This document shows positions 1-4,368 of a stretch of 6,717 nucleotides of DNA, piece by piece. Numbering within the stretch: position 1 is the first letter of the stretch; every line of letters starts with the position of its first letter. The position numbers and the translations under genes were made by a program. The stretch spans positions 1-6,717 of the forward strand of contig JAQCNK010000061.1 of assembly GCA_028275075.1 (NCBI GenBank), in the 5' to 3' direction. The notes under the pieces were generated by a model, which saw nothing but the letters and a program-made list of their open reading frames with translations, did not search any database and was not told the DNA's origin. The stretch comes from Haloarcula sp. Its GTDB lineage: Archaea > Halobacteriota > Halobacteria > Halobacteriales > Haloarculaceae.

Positions 1-334
1 CGGCGACTGAGTACTGGAAATGTGCCCGTCCGAGGTCGGGGTGATCCTCGTCCTGGTGCCACCCAGCGTGAAATCCCGTATTCGGGTCAGTGTAGTTGAT
101 ACGGAACCAGTCGTGAGGGTCTTGGCGGTACCATTTAATCGTCAGCTCCGGCGACTTGGGGCTCGTCGGGGGATCAAGACGATTCGGATCGAAGTTCGCC
201 CGCAGCTGCTTGACCTCAATATCATCTGGAACGTACTCAACCGTCGTAATCTGTGGCACACGGTCAAGCACATCCCGTTTCAGTTGGGCGTAAAGATTCG
301 CGTTTGGGTCACCTCCGGGATGTGGGACCGACAT
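1..334 (-). CDS. TumE/DUF6516-like protein, partial (3' end outside window)
   Basis: The first 111 codons of a minus-strand gene start at the ATG complementary to 332-334 and stay open to the window edge, so the C-terminus is missing. The protein starts MSVPHPGGDPNANLYAQLKR. It continues with a beta-rich stretch (about residues 63-82) and an aromatic/His-rich block at about 82-108, containing GWHQDEDHPDLGRAHFQY. That block resembles the DxxHHP...H core of the TumE (DUF6516) toxin family, which is known from plasmid-stabilising toxin-antitoxin pairs. The start lies only 3 nt after the stop of the winged-helix regulator gene, so the two are surely co-transcribed. A GAGG about 14 nt upstream, inside the preceding gene, is a weak ribosome-binding candidate. 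The open frame and its composition support a real gene. The TumE assignment is by pattern memory and could be wrong; a haloarchaeal conserved hypothetical protein is the safe description. Confidence 0.75.
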   Translation of the reverse strand, partial: MSVPHPGGDPNANLYAQLKRDVLDRVPQITTVEYVPDDIEVKQLRANFDPNRLDPPTSPKSPELTIKWYRQDPHDWFRINYTDPNTGFHAGWHQDEDHPDLGRAHFQYSVA

Positions 335-337
335 CCG

Positions 338-878
338 TCAGCTGCTAGCCTCAGCAGGCTCTGTCGTTGGGGCGAGGAACTCCCACTCACGGATGGCAAA
401 TCCGACGATTTTGATGCGACGCTGAAGATGCACCCACTCACGAGCGATGTCACGCCGCTGGTCTTCCTCCTCGTCATCAAGGGTCTCCTCAGTGAGTGTC
501 CCGCGAAGCTGGTTCGGTGACTCGACGTCGAACGTGTCCTCCCAATCACGGATTTGTGCCTTCATTTCGGCAAGCCGCTCCGTGAGTTCCTCGACGGTAT
601 GGCCGCTGTCTCGGAGGCGCATCGCCTCCTGCATCGCCTGTCGGCGGTAATCAGGGTAGTACGTGGTGTGGGTACCACTCTCGTCACGGTGGAGGATACT
701 GTCATCGACGAGCCGTTCAAGAACGCGCTTGGTGGGCTCGTGTGACCAGCCCGCTTCAGAAGGCGATCCAATTCGCTGTCCGCGGCTCCGACAGCTGCCG
801 TGCGACCATCCGTACACGGTCTTCACCCGTCGTCTGACGGTTGGTCAGGCTCTCGGAATCTGATTCGTCTTCGGACAT
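338..878 (-). pseudogene. DUF7342-type winged-helix regulator, frameshifted
   Basis: Reading from the ATG at 878, the frame gives MSEDESDSESLTNRQTTGED, then VRMVARQLSEPRTANWIA, then TTC TGA, a stop at 756-758 after 40 codons. The rest of the protein lies in the next frame, beginning SEAGWSHEPTKRVLERLVDD at 760 and ending EPAEASS at 338. Removing one A of the AA at 760-761 (a T on the coding strand) joins both parts into a smooth product of about 179 residues. That product would have an N-terminal winged helix (about residues 20-80), a helical coiled-coil-like middle (AMRLRDSGHTVEELTERLAE) and an acidic linker. The break falls between the recognition-helix halves, so neither fragment alone should bind DNA. 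Alternatives are a sequencing error, programmed +1 frameshifting at the UGA, or use of the ATG at 826, which would replace the N-terminus with unrelated residues. The partner gene follows 3 nt later. Confidence 0.82.
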
Positions 879-900
879 AGTCTACCGTTCGCACCCTGGC

Positions 901-930
901 TTATTATAGGTTGAGGTGATTCATCCTATA
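901..930 (-). promoter_or_regulatory. TATA box and overlapping inverted repeat of the regulator/TumE-like unit
   Basis: On the minus strand CCTATAATAA (901-910) is centred about 27 nt before the ATG at 878, the spacing expected for a leaderless haloarchaeal transcript. The same sequence is one half of an inverted repeat, TATAGG (905-910) and CCTATA (925-930), separated by 14 nt. An inverted repeat overlapping the TATA/BRE region is a typical place for an autorepressor to bind, so the downstream winged-helix protein, when intact, is the natural candidate ligand. The binding role is inference. Confidence 0.5.
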
Positions 931-1157
931 TCGAGTGTTGTCCCCTGACCGATCGTTTAACACATATAAACTGAATCCAGAAATTGGGCATTCCCCGGTC
1001 TTGACAGCTCTACTCCAAGGAGGACGGCGTCGAAAGACGATTGCGGCAGTCATGCTTATCGGACAGCGTCAGGGCAGTTGAAACTGGTCGTCATTATCTG
1101 AGCAGGGACAGCCCAAACCAGTCGCGCCGGTGACTCCTTGTCGGGGCCGAGTATGTG

Positions 1158-1169
1158 AGATTAAGTAGG
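1158..1169 (+). promoter_or_regulatory. TATA-like box of the zinc microprotein gene
   Basis: AGATTAAGTAGG contains ATTAAGTA centred about 28 nt before the ATG at 1192. This matches the usual TATA-to-start distance of leaderless haloarchaeal transcripts. No Shine-Dalgarno sequence is visible in front of the ATG, which agrees with a leaderless message. Confidence 0.5.
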
Positions 1170-1191
1170 GTGACGACTACGCTTCAGTAAG

Positions 1192-1377
1192 ATGGTCGAC
1201 CCAACCTCGGATCACCACGAAGACATCGACGATGAGGATGCCCCGAACTGCACGGTGTGTGACAACGCCATCGTCAACGATGCGACACACCGGGTGATAA
1301 CGTGGATAGAAGACGACAGTGTCGAGACAGCGCACTTCTGTGACGACGACTGTCGCTTGAGTTGGGACGGCGACTGA
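1192..1377 (+). CDS. Small zinc-finger microprotein (DUF7576-like), 61 aa
   Basis: A 61-residue acidic protein with two paired cysteine knuckles: C20-x2-C23 and C50-x3-C54, the second in the context AHFCDDDC. The spacing suggests one four-cysteine zinc site, with H48 beside the second pair. Between the knuckles lies a short beta-hairpin-like stretch (HRVITWIEDD). Small one-domain CxxC zinc proteins are abundant in haloarchaea, where some affect biofilm formation, motility or stress responses; the role of this one is unknown. I match it from memory to the haloarchaeal DUF7576 family. The ATG is chosen because a TATA-like box sits 28 nt upstream and because no earlier in-frame start is favoured. 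The gene stands alone, with its own promoter and a terminator directly after the stop. Confidence 0.88.
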   Translation: MVDPTSDHHEDIDDEDAPNCTVCDNAIVNDATHRVITWIEDDSVETAHFCDDDCRLSWDGD

Positions 1378-1378
1378 G

Positions 1379-1402
1379 GCCCGGGGTTGGGCTTTCTTTC
1401 TC
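1379..1402 (+). terminator. Short hairpin plus T-rich terminator after the zinc microprotein gene
   Basis: GCCC (1379-1382) and GGGC (1389-1392) form a four-pair GC stem around the loop GGGGTT. It is followed at once by TTTCTTTCTCTC, and it begins 2 nt after the TGA. Haloarchaeal termination depends mainly on T-rich runs, so the pyrimidine/T tract is the stronger evidence and the small stem is supportive only. Confidence 0.55.
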
Positions 1403-1437
1403 TCCTATTCGCCGCTCTATCGCACCCAGTGGCGCTC

Positions 1438-1599
1438 ATACTGTCGGTTATACCAGACTGAAGGAATTTGCCACCCAGGGGTGGCGAATATCTCCGGGAA
1501 GTAGTGACAAAATAGCTAATACTGTCTGCTGTACCATCACGGCAGAAATCGCCCAGCTCGGGGCGCCGATTATCTCCACGTACGTACAGCCAACAGTTT
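1438..1599. repeat. Family 1 palindromic repeat, tandem double copy
   Basis: There are two head-to-tail units. Unit 1 has the left arm ATACTGTCGGTTATACCA (1438-1455) and the inner palindrome ATTTGCCACCC / GGGTGGCGAAT (1466-1476 and 1479-1489; 10 of 11 pairs, loop AG); its right arm is not recognisable. Unit 2 has the left arm ATACTGTCTGCTGTACCA (1519-1536), a degraded inner palindrome (about 1546-1571) and the right arm GTACAGCCAACAGT (1584-1597), which pairs with its left arm at 12 of 14 positions. ATCTCC follows both inner palindromes, and a 12-nt spacer before the right arm is kept in unit 2 and in the copy at 5727. The array lies 35 nt from the 3' end of tRNA-Glu. It is probably a non-autonomous mobile repeat; the identity is inferred. 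Confidence 0.75.
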
Positions 1600-1633
1600 A
1601 ATCCCAGTCGCTATCGCTGTCAGAACTGTAGAA

Positions 1634-1708
1634 TGCTCCGGCAGGGATTTGAACCCTGGTCATCACCGTGAGAGGGTGATATGATTGGCCGGACTACACC
1701 ACCAGAGC
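1634..1708 (-). tRNA. tRNA-Glu, anticodon CTC
   Basis: The minus strand folds into a standard cloverleaf. The acceptor stem is GCTCTGG with CCGGAGC (one G-T pair), and the discriminator base is A. The anticodon stem is ATCACC / GGTGAT around the loop CTCTCAC, which places CTC at positions 34-36 and so decodes GAG. The T arm is CCAGGGTTCAAATCCCTG. The D arm contains GTGTAGTCCGGCCAATCAT. No CCA is encoded, as is usual in haloarchaea, and no intron is present. The 75-nt length is normal for tRNA-Glu. Confidence 0.96.
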
Positions 1709-1733
1709 GTACATAGGATTTGAGAGCGGAGGC

Positions 1734-1744
1734 ACCTATAACGA
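1734..1744 (-). promoter_or_regulatory. TATA-like box of tRNA-Glu
   Basis: On the minus strand CGTTATAGGTG (1734-1744) is centred about 30 nt before the tRNA 5' end at 1708. This would place transcription start a few bases upstream of the mature end, as expected for an archaeal tRNA with a short leader. Confidence 0.5.
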
Positions 1745-1857
1745 TTCCGTTTCGGGACCGCCCTGTGTTGGTTTCTCACTCCGCATCGAACGCGAACCGG
1801 CCGCGTCAGGCTCCTTGACGGGGATGACGGACGTGGAATCGCTCGTCGATTCCGTTA

Positions 1858-1940
1858 TATACGGGTCGACAGAAGCCCTGATAGATATTCGCCGGGGTCT
1901 GGCGAGCCGAATTCTACCAATCGTTCTGTCGACCCGTATA
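1858..1940 (+). repeat. Family 2 palindromic repeat, copy 1 (83 bp)
   Basis: The terminal inverted repeats are perfect over 17 bp: TATACGGGTCGACAGAA (1858-1874) and TTCTGTCGACCCGTATA (1924-1940). The core 1878-1923 matches the reverse complement of the copy at 3407-3482 at about 43 of 45 aligned bases with one indel. The core is itself an imperfect palindrome (GATAGATATTCG near one side, CGAATTCTACC near the other), so the whole unit can form one long hairpin. It has no coding capacity. I see no clear target-site duplication. Size, inverted termini and near-identity of two copies fit a miniature inverted-repeat element (MITE). Confidence 0.85.
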
Positions 1941-1998
1941 ATCTGTGGGAGCCGTAATTACGACATTATTTGCAGCGCGAGGAGAGGTATATCCGGAG

Positions 1999-2023
1999 AA
2001 AAGCTGTCTATAAGGTCAGACAG
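1999..2023 (-). terminator. Stem-loop terminator of the XRE-CBS regulator gene
   Basis: On the minus strand CTGTCT (2018-2023) and AGACAG (2004-2009) form a six-pair stem with an 8-nt loop, followed by CTTTTCT (T run opposite 1999-2002). It starts 9 nt after the TGA stop of the regulator gene at 2032-2034. The arrangement is that of an intrinsic terminator. Confidence 0.6.
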
Positions 2024-2031
2024 AGCGGCCG

Positions 2032-2574
2032 TCAGCTTACCGTACGGGCGATATCTGCCTCGGTGATCACACCAACTGTCCGGCCGTCCTCGACGACCAT
2101 CACCGCGGCGTTGTGGTTGAGATACGCGTCCACCTCGTCGATGGTGGCCTCTGGCTCAACCGTGGCGATTGACTCGTGCATCACCTCTGCGACGGGGAGT
2201 TCGCCGACGTTCTCTTCGGGGCGCTGGCGGATATCGGAGTTCCCAATGAGTCCCTGTGGGGCGCCGTCACGAATGACAGGTACCTGCGAGTAGCCTTTCT
2301 CGTCCATCAGCTCTTTGCTCTGGTGGACCGAATCGTCCGGTTCGACGCTTACGACCGGCGAGTTCATCACGTCACGGGCACGGATGATACCGCCCTCGGC
2401 CTCGTCCAGGGCGTTGACGATCCGCCGCAGTGTCGAGAGCCGGGGGTCCACGTCACCGCCTTCGATTCGGGCGATAAGCGGCTGGGAGACATCGGCGTGT
2501 TCTGCCAGCTCGCTCTGGGTGAGCTCCAGTTCGTTTCGGTGCTCCCGAAGGTCCTCGGGCGTCGGCAAGTCCAT
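2032..2574 (-). CDS. XRE-family transcriptional regulator with two CBS domains
   Basis: This 180-residue protein starts with an XRE/Cro-type helix-turn-helix (about residues 7-57; LTQSELAEHADVSQPLIARI carries the turn and recognition helix). Two CBS repeats follow, about 69-117 (DVMNSPVVSVEPDDSVHQSK, then SQVPVIRDGAPQGLIG) and about 129-178 (EVMHESIATVEPEATIDEVD, then VGVITEADIA). HTH-plus-CBS proteins are an archaeal regulator type (COG3620); a CBS pair typically binds an adenosine nucleotide such as AMP, ATP or SAM, so the protein is probably a cytoplasmic ligand-sensing repressor or activator. Ligand and targets are unknown. The ATG at 2574 is supported by a TATA-like TTTTTTAAT about 25 nt upstream (leaderless) and by a complete HTH right after the start. 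A perfect palindrome between TATA box and start suggests autoregulation. Confidence 0.9.
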   Translation of the reverse strand: MDLPTPEDLREHRNELELTQSELAEHADVSQPLIARIEGGDVDPRLSTLRRIVNALDEAEGGIIRARDVMNSPVVSVEPDDSVHQSKELMDEKGYSQVPVIRDGAPQGLIGNSDIRQRPEENVGELPVAEVMHESIATVEPEATIDEVDAYLNHNAAVMVVEDGRTVGVITEADIARTVS

Positions 2575-2582
2575 AGTACGCC

Positions 2583-2597
2583 ATAACTCGGAGTTAT
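2583..2597. promoter_or_regulatory. Palindromic operator candidate in the XRE-CBS promoter
   Basis: ATAACTC (2583-2589) and GAGTTAT (2591-2597) are perfect 7-bp arms around a single G. On the minus strand the palindrome lies 8 nt before the ATG and runs into the TATA-like box, so a dimer bound here would cover the transcription start. XRE dimers recognise sites of this size and symmetry. That the regulator binds its own promoter is inference from position. Confidence 0.6.
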
Positions 2598-2604
2598 TAA
2601 AAAA
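2595..2604 (-). promoter_or_regulatory. TATA-like box of the XRE-CBS gene
   Basis: The minus-strand sequence TTTTTTAATA lies about 21-30 nt before the ATG at 2574, the distance for a leaderless transcript. The same T run also forms the T tract of the terminator of the preceding UPF0212 gene, so end and start signals share bases. Confidence 0.5.
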
Positions 2605-2622
2605 CCAACGGTCAGGGTGACC
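2599..2622 (-). terminator. Stem-loop terminator of the UPF0212 gene
   Basis: Directly after the TAA stop (2623-2625), on the minus strand, GGTCA (2618-2622) and TGACC (2610-2614) form a five-pair stem with a CCC loop, followed by GTTGG and six T (opposite 2599-2604). It marks the end of the UPF0212 transcript before the CBS regulator promoter takes over. Confidence 0.6.
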
Positions 2623-2991
2623 TTAGGCTTGGGCTTCGGCGTCGTCGTCTTCCTCGGTCTCGAACACTTCGATGACTTTCAGCGGAACGTCCCGAAGCGC
2701 ACCGCCGATTTCACTCTTGGCGATACGCTGGGCGTGCTCGACGGATTCGGCGTTGAACACGTCCATCTCCAAGACGAGTCCAACGAGGGCGGTATCCGCG
2801 GCAATGAAGGCCGAGTCGAACGGTTCCCCACAGGCTGGACAACCGGTTGCACCGACCTCCACCTCAACGTAGTCCATGTCAGACTCGTTAAGCCGCTTAC
2901 CGGCTTCGCTGACGGCGACGCCGATAGCGTCGTCGATGTCTTCTACGTCACGGACCAACCAAGCGGCTTCCATCGCCACGAGATAGTTCAT
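2623..2991 (-). CDS. UPF0212 (DUF555) family protein
   Basis: A 122-residue protein recognised as the archaeal UPF0212/DUF555 family. Supporting stretches are [20 protein letters not shown] at the start, a strand EVEVGATG leading into the cysteine pair C51-P-A-C54 ([13 protein letters not shown]), [20 protein letters not shown], and [14 protein letters not shown] near the end. The C-terminal tail is very acidic (EDDDAEA). The single CxxC may bind metal, possibly shared between subunits, but no biochemical function is known to me. The ATG at 2991 is the first one after an in-frame TAG and is preceded by GAGG at 8-nt spacing (opposite 3000-3003), so this message seems to have a leader. A possible TATA-like GTAACTTATG lies opposite 3065-3074. 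The family is widespread in Euryarchaeota, which suggests a housekeeping role. Confidence 0.92.
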   Translation of the reverse strand: MNYLVAMEAAWLVRDVEDIDDAIGVAVSEAGKRLNESDMDYVEVEVGATGCPACGEPFDSAFIAADTALVGLVLEMDVFNAESVEHAQRIAKSEIGGALRDVPLKVIEVFETEEDDDAEAQA

Positions 2992-3256
2992 ACAGATATC
3001 CTCGGGGGCTGGCTACTCCTTTGTTGCGGTTCGCGGATGTCGCGCACGTCACGGTCACCATTGGCATAAGTTACGAGAATCAGGGGCCAACCTGACTGCC
3101 CGGTTACGCGTGCATCAGTGTGGCGGCCAAAATTAGTTGCTTCATGACTGAATCGCCATACAGCGGCGTCATGGACCCTGGTGACCGCTCTGACAGGCGC
3201 CGGTTTCGGCCAGTACATTTATACAGTGGTTTCGCCCACAACTGGGTGAAGTAACA
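2992..3256. other. Divergent promoter region between UPF0212 and membrane-protein genes
   Basis: The left part carries the Shine-Dalgarno GAGG and a distant TATA-like site of the minus-strand UPF0212 gene. The right part carries the plus-strand TATA box of the small membrane protein gene. The 3075-3210 stretch between shows no motif or reading frame that I can support. Confidence 0.4.
3214..3225 (+). promoter_or_regulatory. TATA box of the small membrane protein gene
   Basis: TACATTTATACA contains a good haloarchaeal TATA box (TTTATA, 3218-3223) about 36 nt before the ATG at 3257. That would leave a leader of roughly 10 nt. GGGTGA (3244-3249) just before the start partly matches the anti-Shine-Dalgarno complement. 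Confidence 0.6.
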
Positions 3257-3430
3257 ATGGCTGCCCGACCGTACACCGCAGCGATATTCGCACTGTACCA
3301 GTTCACCCTGCTTGCCGGCATCGTCCTGCTTCCGGTGGCGATGGTCACCGAGCGCTTCGGCGTTCGCCTGCCTGTTGACCGCGCCGTCGAAGGGCTCAAT
3401 CAAGCCTATACGGGTCGACAGAACGATTGA
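3257..3430 (+). CDS. Small single-span membrane protein, 57 aa, C-terminus formed by a repeat
   Basis: The frame runs from ATG 3257 to TGA 3428-3430 and encodes MAARPYTAAIFALYQFTLLA, then GIVLLPVAMVTERFGVRLPV, then a tail ending NQAYTGRQND. Residues about 8-30 form one hydrophobic membrane span; R32-type positive charges follow it and the N-terminus is short and basic. I recognise it as a conserved small haloarchaeal membrane protein of unknown function. TATA box and GGTGA-like site upstream support the start. The family 2 palindrome begins at 3407, so the last seven codons (YTGRQND) and the stop are read from the mobile-type repeat. The original C-terminus was probably replaced when the repeat arrived. 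It is convergent with nothing; psmB follows downstream with its own promoter. Confidence 0.82.
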   Translation: MAARPYTAAIFALYQFTLLAGIVLLPVAMVTERFGVRLPVDRAVEGLNQAYTGRQND

Positions 3431-3482
3431 TAGCATTCGGCTGCCAGACCCCGGCGAATATCTATCAGTGTCGACCCGTATA
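3407..3482 (-). repeat. Family 2 palindromic repeat, copy 2 (76 bp)
   Basis: The termini TATACGGGTCGACA (3407-3420) and TGTCGACCCGTATA (3469-3482) are perfect 14-bp inverted repeats. The core (3424-3468) is the reverse complement of the core of the copy at 1858-1940, with two substitutions and one missing base. Relative to copy 1 it also lacks six bases (GAAGCC in copy 1) beside one arm. Its left end forms the stop and last codons of the small membrane protein gene, and its right end lies about 36 bp before the psmB TATA box. No clear target duplication is seen. Confidence 0.85.
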
Positions 3483-3515
3483 CGAGCAGTCCATGGAGTG
3501 AACGGGCAGGTCCAC

Positions 3516-3525
3516 AGTTTTATCA
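3516..3525 (+). promoter_or_regulatory. TATA-like box of psmB
   Basis: AGTTTTATCA is centred about 29 nt before the ATG at 3550, giving a leaderless or nearly leaderless message. GGCGG directly before TAATG is too close to the start to act as a normal ribosome-binding site. Confidence 0.5.
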
Positions 3526-3549
3526 GCGCCCGACTGCTATCTGGCGGTA

Positions 3550-4266
3550 ATGATCGACCCAAACGCGTCCTTCTCGCAGTCGTCCACAGCAGACCGTTTC
3601 GAGACGGATCCCTACGAGCCGGAGGTCGGCTCGCTACCGGACCGCTCCGACCAGGACACCGAGAAGGTCAACAAGACCGGCACGACCACTATCGGTATCG
3701 CCACCAGCGATGGCGTCGTCATCGCTACCGATATGCGGGCCTCGCTGGGCGGTCGCTTCGTTTCCAACAAGAACGTCCAGAAGGTCGAGCAGATCCATCC
3801 GACCGCCGCGCTCACCCTCGTCGGCAGTGTCGGCGGTGCGCAGTCGTTCATCCGCTCGCTGCGTGCCGAGGTCAACCTCTACGAGACTCGTCGGGGCGAG
3901 AACATGAGCATGCAGGCCCTCTCGACGCTAGCCGGGAACTTCGCCAGGGGCGGTCCGTTCTTCGCGATCAATCCCATCCTCGGTGGCGTCGATGATGACG
4001 GTCACCACGTCTACTCTATTGACCCCGCCGGCGGCGTCATGCAGGACGATTACACGGTTACTGGCTCCGGGCTCACTGTGGCGTACGGAGCCTTGGAGGA
4101 CCGCTACGAGGACGACATGACGAACGAGGAAGCCAAAGAAGTCGCCGCCGCCGCAATCAACGCCGCCGCCGAGCGCGACACTGGGTCGGGTAACGGTATT
4201 TACCTGGCCGACGTCACTGAGGCGGGTGTCGATATCAACGGGTACGAGTTCGACGAACTTCTGTAG
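3550..4266 (+). CDS. psmB: Proteasome beta subunit (20S core particle)
   Basis: This 238-residue protein is a 20S proteasome beta subunit, the N-terminal threonine hydrolase of the central double ring, where unfolded proteins are degraded. A 44-residue acidic propeptide ends in KTG; self-cleavage between G44 and T45 would free the catalytic Thr in TTTIGIATSDG, giving a mature subunit of 194 residues. Other active-site positions are visible: D61 (ATDMRAS, mature Asp17) and K78 (NKNVQKVEQI, equivalent of Lys33 with a one-residue insertion). The DTGSGNG motif near residue 190 carries the conserved Asp and Ser. The SLRAEVNLYE and NPILGGVD stretches are typical of archaeal beta subunits. The alpha subunit gene is not in the window. 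It has its own promoter, and the next gene follows about 100 nt downstream. Confidence 0.97.
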   Translation: MIDPNASFSQSSTADRFETDPYEPEVGSLPDRSDQDTEKVNKTGTTTIGIATSDGVVIATDMRASLGGRFVSNKNVQKVEQIHPTAALTLVGSVGGAQSFIRSLRAEVNLYETRRGENMSMQALSTLAGNFARGGPFFAINPILGGVDDDGHHVYSIDPAGGVMQDDYTVTGSGLTVAYGALEDRYEDDMTNEEAKEVAAAAINAAAERDTGSGNGIYLADVTEAGVDINGYEFDELL

Positions 4267-4279
4267 GGCAGCGACGTCC

Positions 4280-4298
4280 CCGGATTTCGCATATCCGG
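4280..4298 (+). other. Small hairpin after psmB
   Basis: CCGGAT (4280-4285) and ATCCGG (4293-4298) form a six-pair stem with a 7-nt loop, 14 nt after the psmB stop. No T run follows, so it is at best a message-stabilising or pausing hairpin and not a canonical terminator. Confidence 0.35.
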
Positions 4299-4338
4299 TC
4301 GAGAGAGGCCGCCATCGAGATAGAGACTGGTCCGGGAG

Positions 4339-4347
4339 AACTAAACA
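4339..4347 (+). promoter_or_regulatory. Weak TATA-like box of the phosphohexomutase gene
   Basis: AACTAAACA is centred about 26 nt before the ATG at 4369. The distance is right for a leaderless start, but the sequence is a weak match, so read-through from psmB cannot be excluded. Confidence 0.35.
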
Positions 4348-4368
4348 ACGAGCAACCGCAGTAGTCGT

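Larger units (their letters stand above)
879..1191. other. Intergenic stretch between divergent genes, no convincing gene
   Basis: The left end holds the promoter of the minus-strand regulator and the right end that of the zinc microprotein. Between them is an isolated AT-rich ACATATAAAC (962-971) that could be a plus-strand TATA box. The longest minus-strand frame here starts at the ATG complementary to about 1050-1052 and has roughly 50 codons, but it is rich in AGA/AGG and hydrophilic residues and has no recognisable motif. I see no RNA gene. It may hold a small RNA or decayed insertion-sequence remnants, but nothing visible proves either. Confidence 0.4.
1709..2031. other. Intergenic stretch holding tRNA promoter, family 2 repeat and terminator
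   Basis: I see no gene in this stretch. From left to right it holds the tRNA-Glu promoter, an unassigned segment (1745-1834), a small hairpin GGAATCG-CTCGT-CGATTCC (1835-1853), the family 2 palindromic repeat (1858-1940), a perfect 10-bp palindrome CGTAATTACG (1953-1962) of unknown meaning, and the terminator of the CBS regulator gene (1999-2023). CGATTCCGTT occurs twice (1742-1751 and 1847-1856), possibly by chance. Confidence 0.5.

Noticed and set aside
20..520. Plus-strand open frame of 166 codons
   Set aside because: It lies opposite the two minus-strand genes, which have coherent family-like proteins; its translation has no recognisable domain and no promoter.
979..1190. Possible insertion-sequence remnant or small RNA
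   Set aside because: No terminal repeats, transposase motif or stable conserved fold could be recognised.
1438..1599. CRISPR array
   Set aside because: There are only two diverged units, each palindromic throughout, with no uniform spacers and no cas genes nearby.
1953..1962. Perfect palindrome CGTAATTACG
   Set aside because: A 10-bp palindrome is short, has no promoter next to it and could be chance; it is noted only in the intergenic description.
3312..3995. Plus-strand frame of 227 codons
   Set aside because: It crosses the membrane-protein gene, the repeat and most of psmB in another frame; its Arg-rich product is typical of an out-of-frame reading of GC-rich DNA.
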